From contig SLTK01000007.1 of NCBI GenBank assembly GCA_004347695.1, forward strand, positions 474,823 through 538,822: a stretch of DNA of 64,000 nucleotides, in the 5' to 3' direction. Origin of the DNA: Chloroflexota bacterium (lineage in GTDB: Bacteria > Chloroflexota > Anaerolineae > Anaerolineales > Anaerolineaceae). The notes under the pieces were generated by a model that made no database searches, was not told the DNA's origin, and saw nothing but the letters and a program-made list of their open reading frames with translations. This document shows positions 53,631-62,344 of the stretch, piece by piece (position 1 is the first letter of the stretch; each line of letters starts with the position of its first letter). Position numbers and translations under genes: made by a program.

Positions 53631-54851
53631 TTACCGTTTAAGGATGCGCTCGCAAATTTCACGAACAGCCCCAAACCCGCCGTTGCGGGATAACACCAGG
53701 TCAGCCTGACGCAGCACTTCCGGTTGGGCATCCGCAACCGCCACCGCACAGCCAACCAGCGGGAAACACGGCAGGTCGTTGATGTCATTGCCCACATAAA
53801 GCACCTGGGCCGCGTCGATACCGCGCTCATCCAGATAATTTTTAAGCCGGGCAGCTTTGTCCTTCACGCCCTGCATCACCTCGATGTCGATTTTACGGCA
53901 GCGCGCTTCTACCGCTTTGTCCGTTTCGGTCGAGAGGACGATGGATTCGACGCCAGCGCTGCGCAAAGCATGGATGCCCATACTGTCCGAGCGGTAAGCG
54001 GCAATAAATTCATGCCCTTCAGAATCCACCCAGACGCGGTTGTCCGTCATCACGCCGTCAAAATCGAATACCACCAGCTTTACCTTTTCGGGTATCGGGC
54101 GACGACGGCTGCCAGGGTACACCATCTCCAGCCCGCCAAACCAAACCAGCCATTCAGCCCGCTGCCAGTCCGAGGGTCCATCGATATCCACCGTGTAGCG
54201 CGGGTCGATTTTTACCGGCAAGATAACCTTGCCGCTCATCGAATTCTGTTCCTGAATGACTGCCGGGCGGATCGCATCGATGTGCCCGGTCTGCCAGTAC
54301 ACCGGCGGCAGGATTTGGCGCGGCGCATTGTAAGGCTCCGGTACGCCGGGGACATCCAAAAGATTGCGCATCTGCCCGGTATCCGAGTCGATGCGCCACA
54401 TCTTGTGCGGGTTTTGCCCGGCCGGAACCACGCCGCGCACTGAATCAGCATCCGGATTATCCAATAGAATGCGCACAGCTTCATCCACCAGGCCAATCGG
54501 ACGTACCGGTGAAGTCGGCCGCAATTGCACTACGACATCAGGGGTATAGGCCTCATTGGCAATCAACCAGGCCAGCGCATGTTGAAACACCGGCAAATCC
54601 AGGGTGTGGTCCTGGGCTAACTCGTCGGGACGCATGAAGGGCACTTCAGCGCCGTATTCGCGGGCAACGGCTGCGATTTGCGGGTCATCCGTCGAGACAA
54701 TGATGCGGGTAACGGTCTGCGCCTGGCGGGCCGCCATAATGGAATATGCTATCAGCGGGTGCCCGCCAAATGGGCGGATATTTTTGTGCGGGATGCCTTT
54801 GGAGCCGCCGCGCGCGGGAATAATTACCAGAACTTCAGGGCGCTTTACCAT
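53631..54851 (-). CDS. Fused CMP-nonulosonate synthetase and KdsC-like HAD phosphatase
   Basis: From the ATG at 54851 (GGAGGG before it) the protein has 406 residues. Residues 1-235 are a CMP-sialate-type synthetase (LVIIPARGGSKGIPHKNIRP, then VQLRPTSPVRP). Residues ~257-405 are a HAD phosphatase of the KdsC type with all four motifs: DFDGVMTD (263-270), LSTET, GVKDK and YVGNDINDLPCF. A fusion of this order recalls animal CMP-sialate synthetase, whose HAD part is inactive, but here the catalytic Asp residues are kept. It may both remove a 9-phosphate and activate the acid with CTP. Confidence 0.9.
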   Translation of the reverse strand: MVKRPEVLVIIPARGGSKGIPHKNIRPFGGHPLIAYSIMAARQAQTVTRIIVSTDDPQIAAVAREYGAEVPFMRPDELAQDHTLDLPVFQHALAWLIANEAYTPDVVVQLRPTSPVRPIGLVDEAVRILLDNPDADSVRGVVPAGQNPHKMWRIDSDTGQMRNLLDVPGVPEPYNAPRQILPPVYWQTGHIDAIRPAVIQEQNSMSGKVILPVKIDPRYTVDIDGPSDWQRAEWLVWFGGLEMVYPGSRRRPIPEKVKLVVFDFDGVMTDNRVWVDSEGHEFIAAYRSDSMGIHALRSAGVESIVLSTETDKAVEARCRKIDIEVMQGVKDKAARLKNYLDERGIDAAQVLYVGNDINDLPCFPLVGCAVAVADAQPEVLRQADLVLSRNGGFGAVREICERILKR

Positions 54852-55675
54852 GCCGTCCACCCTCCGTCCACCACCAGATTTGCGCCGGTCATATAGCTGG
54901 AGGCATCCGACGCCAGAAAGAGCAGCGCGCCGTTCATCTCGTCGATGTGAGCCATGCGCCCCATGATTGCCCGGGCTGAATAGGAGGTAACAAATCCCTC
55001 GTCGTGGTTATTGAACACGCCGCCCGGCGTGAGCGCGTTGCAGCGAATCTCCGTGCCGGCGTAGTAAGCTGCCAGGTAACGCGTCATACCCAAAACACCG
55101 GCCTTGGTGACCGAGTAATAGACCGGCTTATAAGCTGTCTGAATGCCGTGGCGCTGATAAAGGCGCTGATCAGGGCCTACCAGGCCGTAAGTCGAACAAA
55201 TGTTGATGATCGAGCCTCTTTTGCCCTGCAGGATCATGGGTTTGACTGCCGATTGGCAGCACAGGAACATGCCGGTCAGATTGACGTCCAACGCCTGCCG
55301 CCATTGATCCAATGGAAAATCCTCAAAGCTGCCCGCCGGGATACCGCGCGCCATGGCCTCGGGATCAAATTTGGGGTCGAGCGCCGCGCTGTTCACCAGC
55401 ACATCCAGCCGCCCATAAACATTGACTGCGGTTTCGACCATTTCTGCCACCGAGGCAGGGTCAGTCACATCCACGCCAACGCCGAGGGCATTGTAACCGT
55501 CCTTGACCAGCGTCTCAGCGATGGTGTTGGCGGTCATCCGGTTCAAGTCAGCCACAACCACGGCCGCTCCGCCCTGCGCCAGGGTACGGGCGAACTGTTT
55601 GCCAAGTAGCCCGGCTCCCCCGGTGACAATGGCCACCTGGCCTTGCATTTGGAATTTTTCCAGAACATTGCTCAT
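54845..55675 (-). CDS. SDR-family oxidoreductase (PtmA-like)
   Basis: A 276-residue short-chain dehydrogenase. The cofactor loop TGGAGLLGKQFA near residue 19, the Ser in NICSTYG and Y-x3-K in YSVTKAG form the catalytic set. It resembles PtmA-type dehydrogenases that act in legionaminic-acid pathways of flagellated bacteria, an inference from the motif TGGAGLLG and the neighbourhood. Its stop overlaps the start of the fused synthetase gene. Confidence 0.88.
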   Translation of the reverse strand: MSNVLEKFQMQGQVAIVTGGAGLLGKQFARTLAQGGAAVVVADLNRMTANTIAETLVKDGYNALGVGVDVTDPASVAEMVETAVNVYGRLDVLVNSAALDPKFDPEAMARGIPAGSFEDFPLDQWRQALDVNLTGMFLCCQSAVKPMILQGKRGSIINICSTYGLVGPDQRLYQRHGIQTAYKPVYYSVTKAGVLGMTRYLAAYYAGTEIRCNALTPGGVFNNHDEGFVTSYSARAIMGRMAHIDEMNGALLFLASDASSYMTGANLVVDGGWTAW

Positions 55676-55708
55676 CCCAGGATCATCCTTTAGCTCACAT
55701 TATTAATG

Positions 55709-56695
55709 TTAAAACTGAACTTCTCTGTGGTTTTCTGCTGATTCGTAAGCCGCCAGCGCCAGATGCAGCGCAGCAGTCCCATCCTGCAGCGTGCAAACGG
55801 GTTGCGCATTTCCCTGCACAACCGCCAAAAAATGGCGCATTTCCGCCAGAAACAATTCGTTGCGTTCGAAATTCGAAGGGGGATCGAAATTTTCCCAGGT
55901 TCCGGGTTCGGGGCGATACAAACTCAGGCTGCCATCTGCATTGTCCCAGCGCAGCATGCCCTGCGTGCCAACGATCTCCAGATGGTGAGCGCCCGGCCGC
56001 TGGACGTAGTCCAGATGCAGGCTGCCCAACGCGCCGGACGTAAACCGCATCGCGATCTCTGCGGTGTCCTCCACCGCCAGATCCAGGCCTCCCAGTCTGC
56101 CGGTCAGCGCATACAGTGATTTTACCTCACCCAGCAACCAGCGCAAATAATCGAAGGGATGACAAAGGGTGAGCACCACTCCGCCGCCAAGCTCCGGACG
56201 CGCTGAATAGCTGGTACGGTAATCCTCCCACGGGTGCCAGCCGGGCAAATACTCGCCCCAGTGCGCCCGCGCGGAGATAACTTTGCCAATTGCATCGTCA
56301 GCCAATAAATCATGTGCCTGCTGCAGCGTGGGGTGAAAGCGGAACTGAAAGGCGACCAGCACCTGTCCGCCGCCGTGCCGCAGCGCTTTTTCCAGCTCGG
56401 GAATATGGCGCAGCGAGTGCGAAACTGGTTTTTCGATCAACAGATGCGCCCCGCTCTCGGCAGCCGGGATGGCGACATCCAGGTGCAGGGCGGTCGGGTT
56501 GGAGATGATGACCGCGTCCGGCCGGTGCGCCAGTGCCGCGCGCAAATCGGTCTCGACCGGAAAATCGGCCAACTCATCCGTCGGCAGCGTTGAGCGGTTG
56601 GAACGATAGAGAACGATATCGCGCTCACCCAGGGCGAGCAGATTGCGCATATGCCGCCGCCCAATCGAACCGTAACCTGCTATTAGGAATTTCAT
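55709..56695 (-). CDS. Gfo/Idh/MocA-family sugar oxidoreductase
   Basis: A 328-residue protein. The N-terminal Rossmann fold begins FLIAGYGSIGRRHMRNLLALG, and EKPVSHSL carries the conserved EKP of the family. The C-terminal half is the typical beta-sheet domain. It oxidises or epimerises nucleotide-sugars or sugar acids with NAD(P). It may play the part of PtmF-like enzymes in nonulosonate synthesis; the gene overlaps the 2-hydroxyacid dehydrogenase by four bases. Confidence 0.88.
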   Translation of the reverse strand: MKFLIAGYGSIGRRHMRNLLALGERDIVLYRSNRSTLPTDELADFPVETDLRAALAHRPDAVIISNPTALHLDVAIPAAESGAHLLIEKPVSHSLRHIPELEKALRHGGGQVLVAFQFRFHPTLQQAHDLLADDAIGKVISARAHWGEYLPGWHPWEDYRTSYSARPELGGGVVLTLCHPFDYLRWLLGEVKSLYALTGRLGGLDLAVEDTAEIAMRFTSGALGSLHLDYVQRPGAHHLEIVGTQGMLRWDNADGSLSLYRPEPGTWENFDPPSNFERNELFLAEMRHFLAVVQGNAQPVCTLQDGTAALHLALAAYESAENHREVQF

Positions 56696-57657
56696 CCGTT
56701 TTTTTCCAGGGACTTCAAATAATCGACCAACTTCTTCGCCATGAAGATTTCGGTGGCAGCCATTGATTCGTACGTGGCCCCGCCAATATGCGGCGTCAGG
56801 ACCAGATTCGAATGCGTTTGGGCATAGCGAATCAGAGGTGAGGATGTTAGTGAATCAGAACGTTCATTGGAGAGCACATCCAACGCCGCGCCTGCCAGTT
56901 GCCCGGAATTCAAAACATCCAGGAGTGCAACCTCGTCGAGGATATCCCCGCGTGAAGTATTGATTAAGAAAGAGCCGGGTGGCATCTGATCCAATTCCGA
57001 TTTACCAACCAACCGTACCGTTTCTGGGTTAAGGGGCACATGGATCGAAAGTACATCTGCTTGCCTGAATAACTCAACCGGACTGCTGACTCGTTCTACA
57101 CCCTCCACCCATAACTGCGGAGTCGGATCATAGGCCAAAACGCGCATGCCAAACGCCAGGCCGTAGCGGGCGACCATGTGGCCGATCCGTCCCAGGCCGA
57201 GAATGCCCAGCCGCCTACCCGCCAGGTCATGCCCCTTGAAACGGTCCCGCTGCCACTCGCTTTGCAAGACCGAACCGAAAGCTGTCGGGATATTGCGGGT
57301 AAGCGCCAGCAGCAACCCCCAGGTTAATTCGGCGGTCGCCGGGATGCTGCGCAGGAAATCGAGCTCTCCCTTGAGAGAAAGCACTTTCACGCCGCAGCGT
57401 TCGGCTGCCGCCAGATCGATGTGATCCAAACCGGTCGTCGCAGTGACGATTGCGCGCAGGCGCGGGGCGGCTGCCAATACCTGCTCGTCGATCTGAAATG
57501 CCAGCCGGACGATCAATGCATCCACGCCTGTCAGCGCCGTCAGCAGGCTGTCCCGGTCCTGCTGCGCCAATCGGACGTCCCCGACGGTGGACAGGAGATC
57601 CACCGCCTGACCGGAATAATTTTCCGGCTCCGCATTCAAGATTTGCCAGCGATTCAT
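56692..57657 (-). CDS. D-2-hydroxyacid dehydrogenase family protein
   Basis: From the ATG at 57657, which overlaps the asparagine-synthetase stop in ATGA, the protein has 321 residues; the frame extends to 57930 but that part overlaps the upstream gene. The NAD site is GILGLGRIGHMVARYG, and NTSRGDILDE, DVLSNERSD and LTPHIGGATYES carry the catalytic Arg, Glu and His. The second 2-hydroxyacid dehydrogenase of the locus (48297) is its distant relative. Keto-acid handling of a sugar acid is possible. Confidence 0.88.
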   Translation of the reverse strand: MNRWQILNAEPENYSGQAVDLLSTVGDVRLAQQDRDSLLTALTGVDALIVRLAFQIDEQVLAAAPRLRAIVTATTGLDHIDLAAAERCGVKVLSLKGELDFLRSIPATAELTWGLLLALTRNIPTAFGSVLQSEWQRDRFKGHDLAGRRLGILGLGRIGHMVARYGLAFGMRVLAYDPTPQLWVEGVERVSSPVELFRQADVLSIHVPLNPETVRLVGKSELDQMPPGSFLINTSRGDILDEVALLDVLNSGQLAGAALDVLSNERSDSLTSSPLIRYAQTHSNLVLTPHIGGATYESMAATEIFMAKKLVDYLKSLEKNG

Positions 57658-59378
57658 TGGCCGATCTCCATCAAGGAAAGGCTGATCCACTGCCAGACGT
57701 AAAAACTGTTGTCGCTTTCGCCCGCGCAAAACTGCCGCCACACCCGGCGCACCGCAGCGCCATCCAGCCAACTGCCGCCCAGGCGGGAAATGGCATTTTC
57801 GATGTGCTCCTCCGACCATTTTTTGAGCGGGCCGCGCAGCCATTCCCGCTGCGGGGTCTGCAAGGGACGTTTGGGCGCTTCCACCACCCCAGCCGGGGCC
57901 AGGCGGCGCGTGATGCGGCGCAGCAGCCACTTCCTCACCCCGCCTTGAATCTTGCGGTCGGCGGGCTGGCGCAACGCCAGTTCGAACAGGCGGTGGTCGA
58001 GGAACGGCTCGCGCAGCTCGCAGGAAACCCGCATGGATATCCGGTCGTTGAAGCGCATGGCGCGCGGGATTTTGGTGAAAATTGCATCCCGATACTGCAG
58101 GTTGCGTAATTTATCGGCGAACGGCTGGCGCGGCGCAAAACTCTCGCCTAGCGCGGCAAATTCCGGCGTTAAACAATCCACGCGGAAGGGACTTTCTTTC
58201 GTCCCCTGCACCGTTCCGGCGGTGCCGCCCGTCAGCGAGGTCTCGTAGTAATCATAACCGGCCCATTGTTCATCCATGCCGTTACCATCCAGCAGGACGA
58301 TCACGCCCTGCTGGCGCGCGATTTCGAAAAGGCGCGCATAAGCCAAGGTTGGCAGGCCGGAATAAGGTTCGTCCTGCGCCCGCTGGACAGAAAGCGCCAG
58401 GTTGGGGACTTCTGCGGCAGTCAACCGGCATTCCACCGAAGGGTGGTGCGTGTGCTCCAGCATTTGCCTTACCCACGGGAGCTCATCATAAGCCGGGTCG
58501 CCCGTGACGAAAGTAAAAGCCTTCACCGCACTTTGCGCGCCCTGCACTGCCCGCACCACGCCAAGCAGCGCTGAGGAATCCAATCCGCCGCTCAGGTTAA
58601 TACCAACCGGCACGTCCGAGCGGAAACGCAGCCGGACGCTGTCCACCATCAACGCTTCGTATTCATCTTCCACTGCAGCCAGCGGCCGTTCATCCCATGC
58701 CTGCGTCCGATCCGCCAGATCGTACCAGCGGGTGATATTCAACTGCCGGTCATGCCAGGTAAGAAAGTGACCGCCCGGTAAAGCATAGACATCCTTCCAG
58801 AAGGTGCGGTTGGAATGTTCGTATAAGCCGCGCCCAAGATAGGTCGCCCAGGCTGCGGCATCCGGTGCTGCCGGAACACCCGCAGCGAAGAGCGTCTTGA
58901 TCTCGCTGGCTAATGTCAGCCTGCCATTGACGGATTGATGGAAATACAACGGCTTGACGCCAAATCGGTCCCGGGCGGCAAACAACGACTGAGACTGCAT
59001 ATCCCAAATGATAAAGGCAAACATTCCGATGAACCTATCCAGGCAAGCGGTTCCCCAACGAATGAAGGCCGCCAGAACCACTTCCGTGTCGGTGCGACTC
59101 TTGTAAGGATAGTCGGAGAGTTCCTGGCGTAATTCCAGATAGTTGTAAACCTCGCCGTTAAAGGTGATCCAGTACCGACCGGTCGCATCGGGCATAGGCT
59201 GGCGCCCGGCGCTGGAGAGATCGATGATGCTCAGGCGATTCTGCCCCAACCCGGCCAATCCGTCCGGGCTGACCCAGGTGAAAGTATCATCCGGCCCGCG
59301 GTGATGCTGAACTGCCACCATGGCGTCCAATCGTTCGGCTGCCCAGCCTGCGCCTGCAATGCCCGAAATTCCACACAT
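57654..59378 (-). CDS. asnB: Asparagine-synthetase-like amidotransferase
   Basis: A 574-residue class II amidotransferase. The N-terminal Ntn domain starts MCGISGIAG with the nucleophile Cys2, and GEVYNYLELRQEL follows. The synthetase domain has the PP-loop LSGGLDSSALLGVV near 265. Length is typical of bacterial AsnB. Within a glycan locus such enzymes often amidate sugar carboxylates (for example WbpS-like), rather than make free Asn; this is inference. It overlaps the next gene by four bases. Confidence 0.9.
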   Translation of the reverse strand: MCGISGIAGAGWAAERLDAMVAVQHHRGPDDTFTWVSPDGLAGLGQNRLSIIDLSSAGRQPMPDATGRYWITFNGEVYNYLELRQELSDYPYKSRTDTEVVLAAFIRWGTACLDRFIGMFAFIIWDMQSQSLFAARDRFGVKPLYFHQSVNGRLTLASEIKTLFAAGVPAAPDAAAWATYLGRGLYEHSNRTFWKDVYALPGGHFLTWHDRQLNITRWYDLADRTQAWDERPLAAVEDEYEALMVDSVRLRFRSDVPVGINLSGGLDSSALLGVVRAVQGAQSAVKAFTFVTGDPAYDELPWVRQMLEHTHHPSVECRLTAAEVPNLALSVQRAQDEPYSGLPTLAYARLFEIARQQGVIVLLDGNGMDEQWAGYDYYETSLTGGTAGTVQGTKESPFRVDCLTPEFAALGESFAPRQPFADKLRNLQYRDAIFTKIPRAMRFNDRISMRVSCELREPFLDHRLFELALRQPADRKIQGGVRKWLLRRITRRLAPAGVVEAPKRPLQTPQREWLRGPLKKWSEEHIENAISRLGGSWLDGAAVRRVWRQFCAGESDNSFYVWQWISLSLMEIGQ

Positions 59379-59384
59379 TTTCGC

Positions 59385-60116
59385 TTACCCTTGCCCTGCT
59401 CGTTGCTGGCGGTCTTGCAGCATGTATTCCACCAGTTTCATGTCCATTTCGCTGTCCACATTCACCGACCGCTCCTCAGGCATGATGTATGGGCGGATAA
59501 CCTTGCCCCAGATGGAATTATTGTTCATCAAATTATCGCGGCGGGTAAGGTAGATGCTGCCATTGCGCATGTAAGCCGGTGGATTGTAATCCTGACGGCG
59601 GGTGCCTTCGATTTCCTCGATCATGAAGGGCAACAGGCGGTCGTTTTCGATTTTTTTCATCAGAATCGGATGATGAGCCAGCACCCGCACCACCGATATC
59701 ACCGAATCGCAGCCGCCGGCGGCTGCCAGTTCGAGCGCGGCCAGAATATCCTCGGGGGCGCGGAAAGGGCAGGTTGGCTGGAGCAGTAGAACCCATTCAA
59801 GCTTTATTCCGTCCAGTTCCTCGATGGTCTGAATGGCATGTTTCAATACCGGCACCATCGGCACCTTGTCGCCCCCCAGATCGACCGGCCGCATAAAGGG
59901 CACCTCAGCGCCGTAATCCTGCGCCATTGCCGCAATTTCCGCGTCGTCGGTGCTGACGATCAACCGGTGCAGCCGATTTTTGACCGCCAGGGCTGCATCG
60001 ATGGTGTAGGCGATGAGCGGTTTCCCGCCCACCATGCGGATATTTTTCCGCGGTACACCCTTGGACCCACCCCGGGCAGGGATCACAGCCAAAACTTTGG
60101 GGTTATTAACCGGCAT
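59385..60116 (-). CDS. CMP-sialate/NulO cytidylyltransferase
   Basis: A 243-residue enzyme starting VLAVIPARGGSKGVPRKNIRMVGGKPLIAYTI, the classical NeuA/KdsB loop, followed by STDDAEIAAMAQDYGAEVPFMRP and LLQPTCPFRAPEDI. It should activate a nonulosonic acid with CTP. It stands next to the NeuC epimerase and is a paralogue of the N-terminal part of the fusion protein at 53631. Confidence 0.92.
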   Translation of the reverse strand: MPVNNPKVLAVIPARGGSKGVPRKNIRMVGGKPLIAYTIDAALAVKNRLHRLIVSTDDAEIAAMAQDYGAEVPFMRPVDLGGDKVPMVPVLKHAIQTIEELDGIKLEWVLLLQPTCPFRAPEDILAALELAAAGGCDSVISVVRVLAHHPILMKKIENDRLLPFMIEEIEGTRRQDYNPPAYMRNGSIYLTRRDNLMNNNSIWGKVIRPYIMPEERSVNVDSEMDMKLVEYMLQDRQQRAGQG

Positions 60117-60125
60117 AACGAACTC

Positions 60126-61283
60126 CTAATACGTCAATCGTTTGGAATAACTCAGTTCTTCGGTGGCCAGCACATCCGCAATCCGCTCACCCGCGTGACC
60201 GTCGCCGTAAAGCGTAACGCGGGTTGGGCGTGAGCCGTTGAGGTGCTTTGAAATCGCGCCCATGATTGCATTGCGGTCATAACCGACATCGGTCACATTC
60301 GGCCCACGCTCGCGGCCAGCCTCGCGGCTGCCAATATTTACCGCCGGCACGCCAAGATAGGAGCATTCGCGGATCGCCACACTGGAGTTACCGATAATAC
60401 AGCGGCTGCGGTTAATCATGCGCAAAAAATCCAGCGGCGGGATATCTTTGAAAAAATGGATGTTGGTTGGGCCTTCCATTTCCCGGAAAGAACGGATGCC
60501 TTTGGAAACACCGTCCGAACCTGCATCCACATTCGGCCAAAACCAGAGGGTCGGCAGACCAAGGTTTTTAATGGCGTACAACGTTTCGGTAATTTGTTCC
60601 CGGCCGTCGGCATACTCCGTCGTCACCGGATGCTGCATTACCACCAGGTAGCCGTTGGAGAGGTCAACGGTTGCGCCCACCCCGCCGTACCGCTCGAAGG
60701 GGTCGATAACTTCGCCCGGGTTGCGCAACACCTCATCTGCAATGTCGATGGATGGGCAGCCGGTGACGAACACCCGTCCCGGATCCTCGCCCATGCGCAC
60801 CACCCGCTCGGATGACTTCCGGGTGGTTACCAGGTGAATATCGGCCAGTTTGGTGATGGCGTGGCGCACTTTCTCGTCAATGCTGCCGGTTACTTCGCCG
60901 CCCTGCATGTGCACCAGCGGGATGTTCATATAAGCGGCGGCGATGGCTGTGGCGATGGTTTCATAACGGTCGGCAATCGTGACCACCATATCCGGGCGCA
61001 GGTTATCGAAAGTGGTGGCCAGTTCGATCAGTCCCAGACCGGTCGTTTTGGCCGAGGTGACCAGATTCTCGCCTTCCAGCACCATGTATACCCGCGCATC
61101 GATCTTGAATCCGTCCTGTTCCAGGTGATTGACAGCCTGACCATAGCGGTCCAGCAGCATGGAAGCTGCCGACACAATTTGCAGTTCCAGGTCCGGATGG
61201 TTACGGATGGCAAATAAGGCCGAGCGAATGCGTGAATAGGATGGTCTGGCAGTAATGACAACACATACTTTACGTTTGGCCAT
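60126..61283 (-). CDS. neuC: UDP-GlcNAc 2-epimerase (hydrolysing), NeuC type
   Basis: A 385-residue GT-B-fold epimerase. CVVITARPSYSRIRSALFAI, VTIADRYETIATAIAAAYMNIPLVHMQGGEVTGSIDEKVRHA and GNSSVAIRECSYLGVPAVNIGSREAGRERG are conserved. It makes a 2-acetamido-2,6-type or ManNAc-like hexose from a UDP-amino sugar, the first committed step in the NulO route (LegG/NeuC). It sits between a cytidylyltransferase and a NeuB gene. Confidence 0.92.
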   Translation of the reverse strand: MAKRKVCVVITARPSYSRIRSALFAIRNHPDLELQIVSAASMLLDRYGQAVNHLEQDGFKIDARVYMVLEGENLVTSAKTTGLGLIELATTFDNLRPDMVVTIADRYETIATAIAAAYMNIPLVHMQGGEVTGSIDEKVRHAITKLADIHLVTTRKSSERVVRMGEDPGRVFVTGCPSIDIADEVLRNPGEVIDPFERYGGVGATVDLSNGYLVVMQHPVTTEYADGREQITETLYAIKNLGLPTLWFWPNVDAGSDGVSKGIRSFREMEGPTNIHFFKDIPPLDFLRMINRSRCIIGNSSVAIRECSYLGVPAVNIGSREAGRERGPNVTDVGYDRNAIMGAISKHLNGSRPTRVTLYGDGHAGERIADVLATEELSYSKRLTY

Positions 61284-61285
61284 AA

Positions 61286-62344
61286 TTAATCCTCAAAATC
61301 ATCCGGCGCTAAAAATGTTTCGGCTGCCACATCCCGGCGCAAGGTACGGCCAAGATATTGCGCAACGTGGGCGGCTGGAATTCCCGTTCCAGGTTTACGG
61401 GTGGTAATATCTTCCCGCTTCAAACTCTGGCCGGATTTCAAGTTCCGGCGCGCAACCAGGCTTTTGCTGAACAAGCTGCGCATCTCCGTCATACCGGCAG
61501 CTCGATCATCTTTGGCGATCGGGTGTGCCAGCGCGGTCTGGATGAAGCGCGCGCCTTCTACCAACTGGCGCAGCTCAGCGGGTGTCAGCGACACGACCAC
61601 ATCCGGCCCGAACATCTGCCGGGAGAGCGTAACGTGCACTTCGATCATATCCACACCCAGAGCGGCTGCCGCCAGACCGGGAAAAACTTTGCCGGAGTGA
61701 TCCGAGAGACCAACCGGCGTGCCATAGCGCTGCCGGTAGAAATCCAGCATGTTCAAGCCAACATCCTCCGGCCCGGATGGGTATTTGGAGGTGCATTGAA
61801 ATACCAGTAACGGCAGTTCAAACTTTTGTATTTGTTCCACCACCGCATCCACTTCAGCCACGGTGCTCATTCCGCTGGAGAGCAGCACCGGTTTTTTGGT
61901 GGCGGCGATGCGTTCCAGCAGCAGCGGGTTGGTGACCTCGCCAGAGGCAATCTTCCAGGCTGGCAACCCAATTCGATCCAGCAGGTCCACCGCCTCCTCA
62001 GAAAAAGGCGAGGAAAGGAAAATCAAACCGCGCTGGCGGGCATGTTCCGCCAGACCGCTCCAGCCTTCCGGCGAGAATTCCATCCGCTTCCAGTAATCAT
62101 AACGGGTGGCATCCTGCTGGCTGAATTTGACCCGAAACGTTTCCAACGCAGAACTTTCAGCGGCAGCAATGTGAGTCTGGAACTTGACGGCATCTGCTCC
62201 GGCATCGGCGATGGCATCGATGAAGGCGTGCGCCGTCCCCAGACTGCCATCATGGGCCTGCGCCACCTCGCCGACGATCAACGCCGGCGCGCCCGCCCCC
62301 ACCTGACGATCTGCAATTTTAAAGGTTTGCAAGGTTTTGTTCAT
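61286..62344 (-). CDS. neuB: NeuB-type nonulosonate synthase with SAF domain
   Basis: A 352-residue enzyme. The TIM barrel has IVGEVAQAHDGSLGTAHAF, ADAVKFQTHIAAAESSA, KIASGEVTNPLLLERI, LSSGMSTVAEVDAV and VGLSDHSGKVFPGLAAAALGV. The C-terminal SAF/antifreeze-like domain (SLVARRNLKSGQSLKREDITTRKPGTGI) is present, unlike in the paralogue at 52591. It condenses PEP with the NeuC product. It begins in an ATGA overlap with the upstream transferase gene. Confidence 0.92.
   Translation of the reverse strand: MNKTLQTFKIADRQVGAGAPALIVGEVAQAHDGSLGTAHAFIDAIADAGADAVKFQTHIAAAESSALETFRVKFSQQDATRYDYWKRMEFSPEGWSGLAEHARQRGLIFLSSPFSEEAVDLLDRIGLPAWKIASGEVTNPLLLERIAATKKPVLLSSGMSTVAEVDAVVEQIQKFELPLLVFQCTSKYPSGPEDVGLNMLDFYRQRYGTPVGLSDHSGKVFPGLAAAALGVDMIEVHVTLSRQMFGPDVVVSLTPAELRQLVEGARFIQTALAHPIAKDDRAAGMTEMRSLFSKSLVARRNLKSGQSLKREDITTRKPGTGIPAAHVAQYLGRTLRRDVAAETFLAPDDFED

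Noticed and set aside
57658..57930. Longer N-terminus for the 2-hydroxyacid dehydrogenase
   Set aside because: It overlaps the conserved end of the asparagine-synthetase-like gene and shows no sensible protein pattern.
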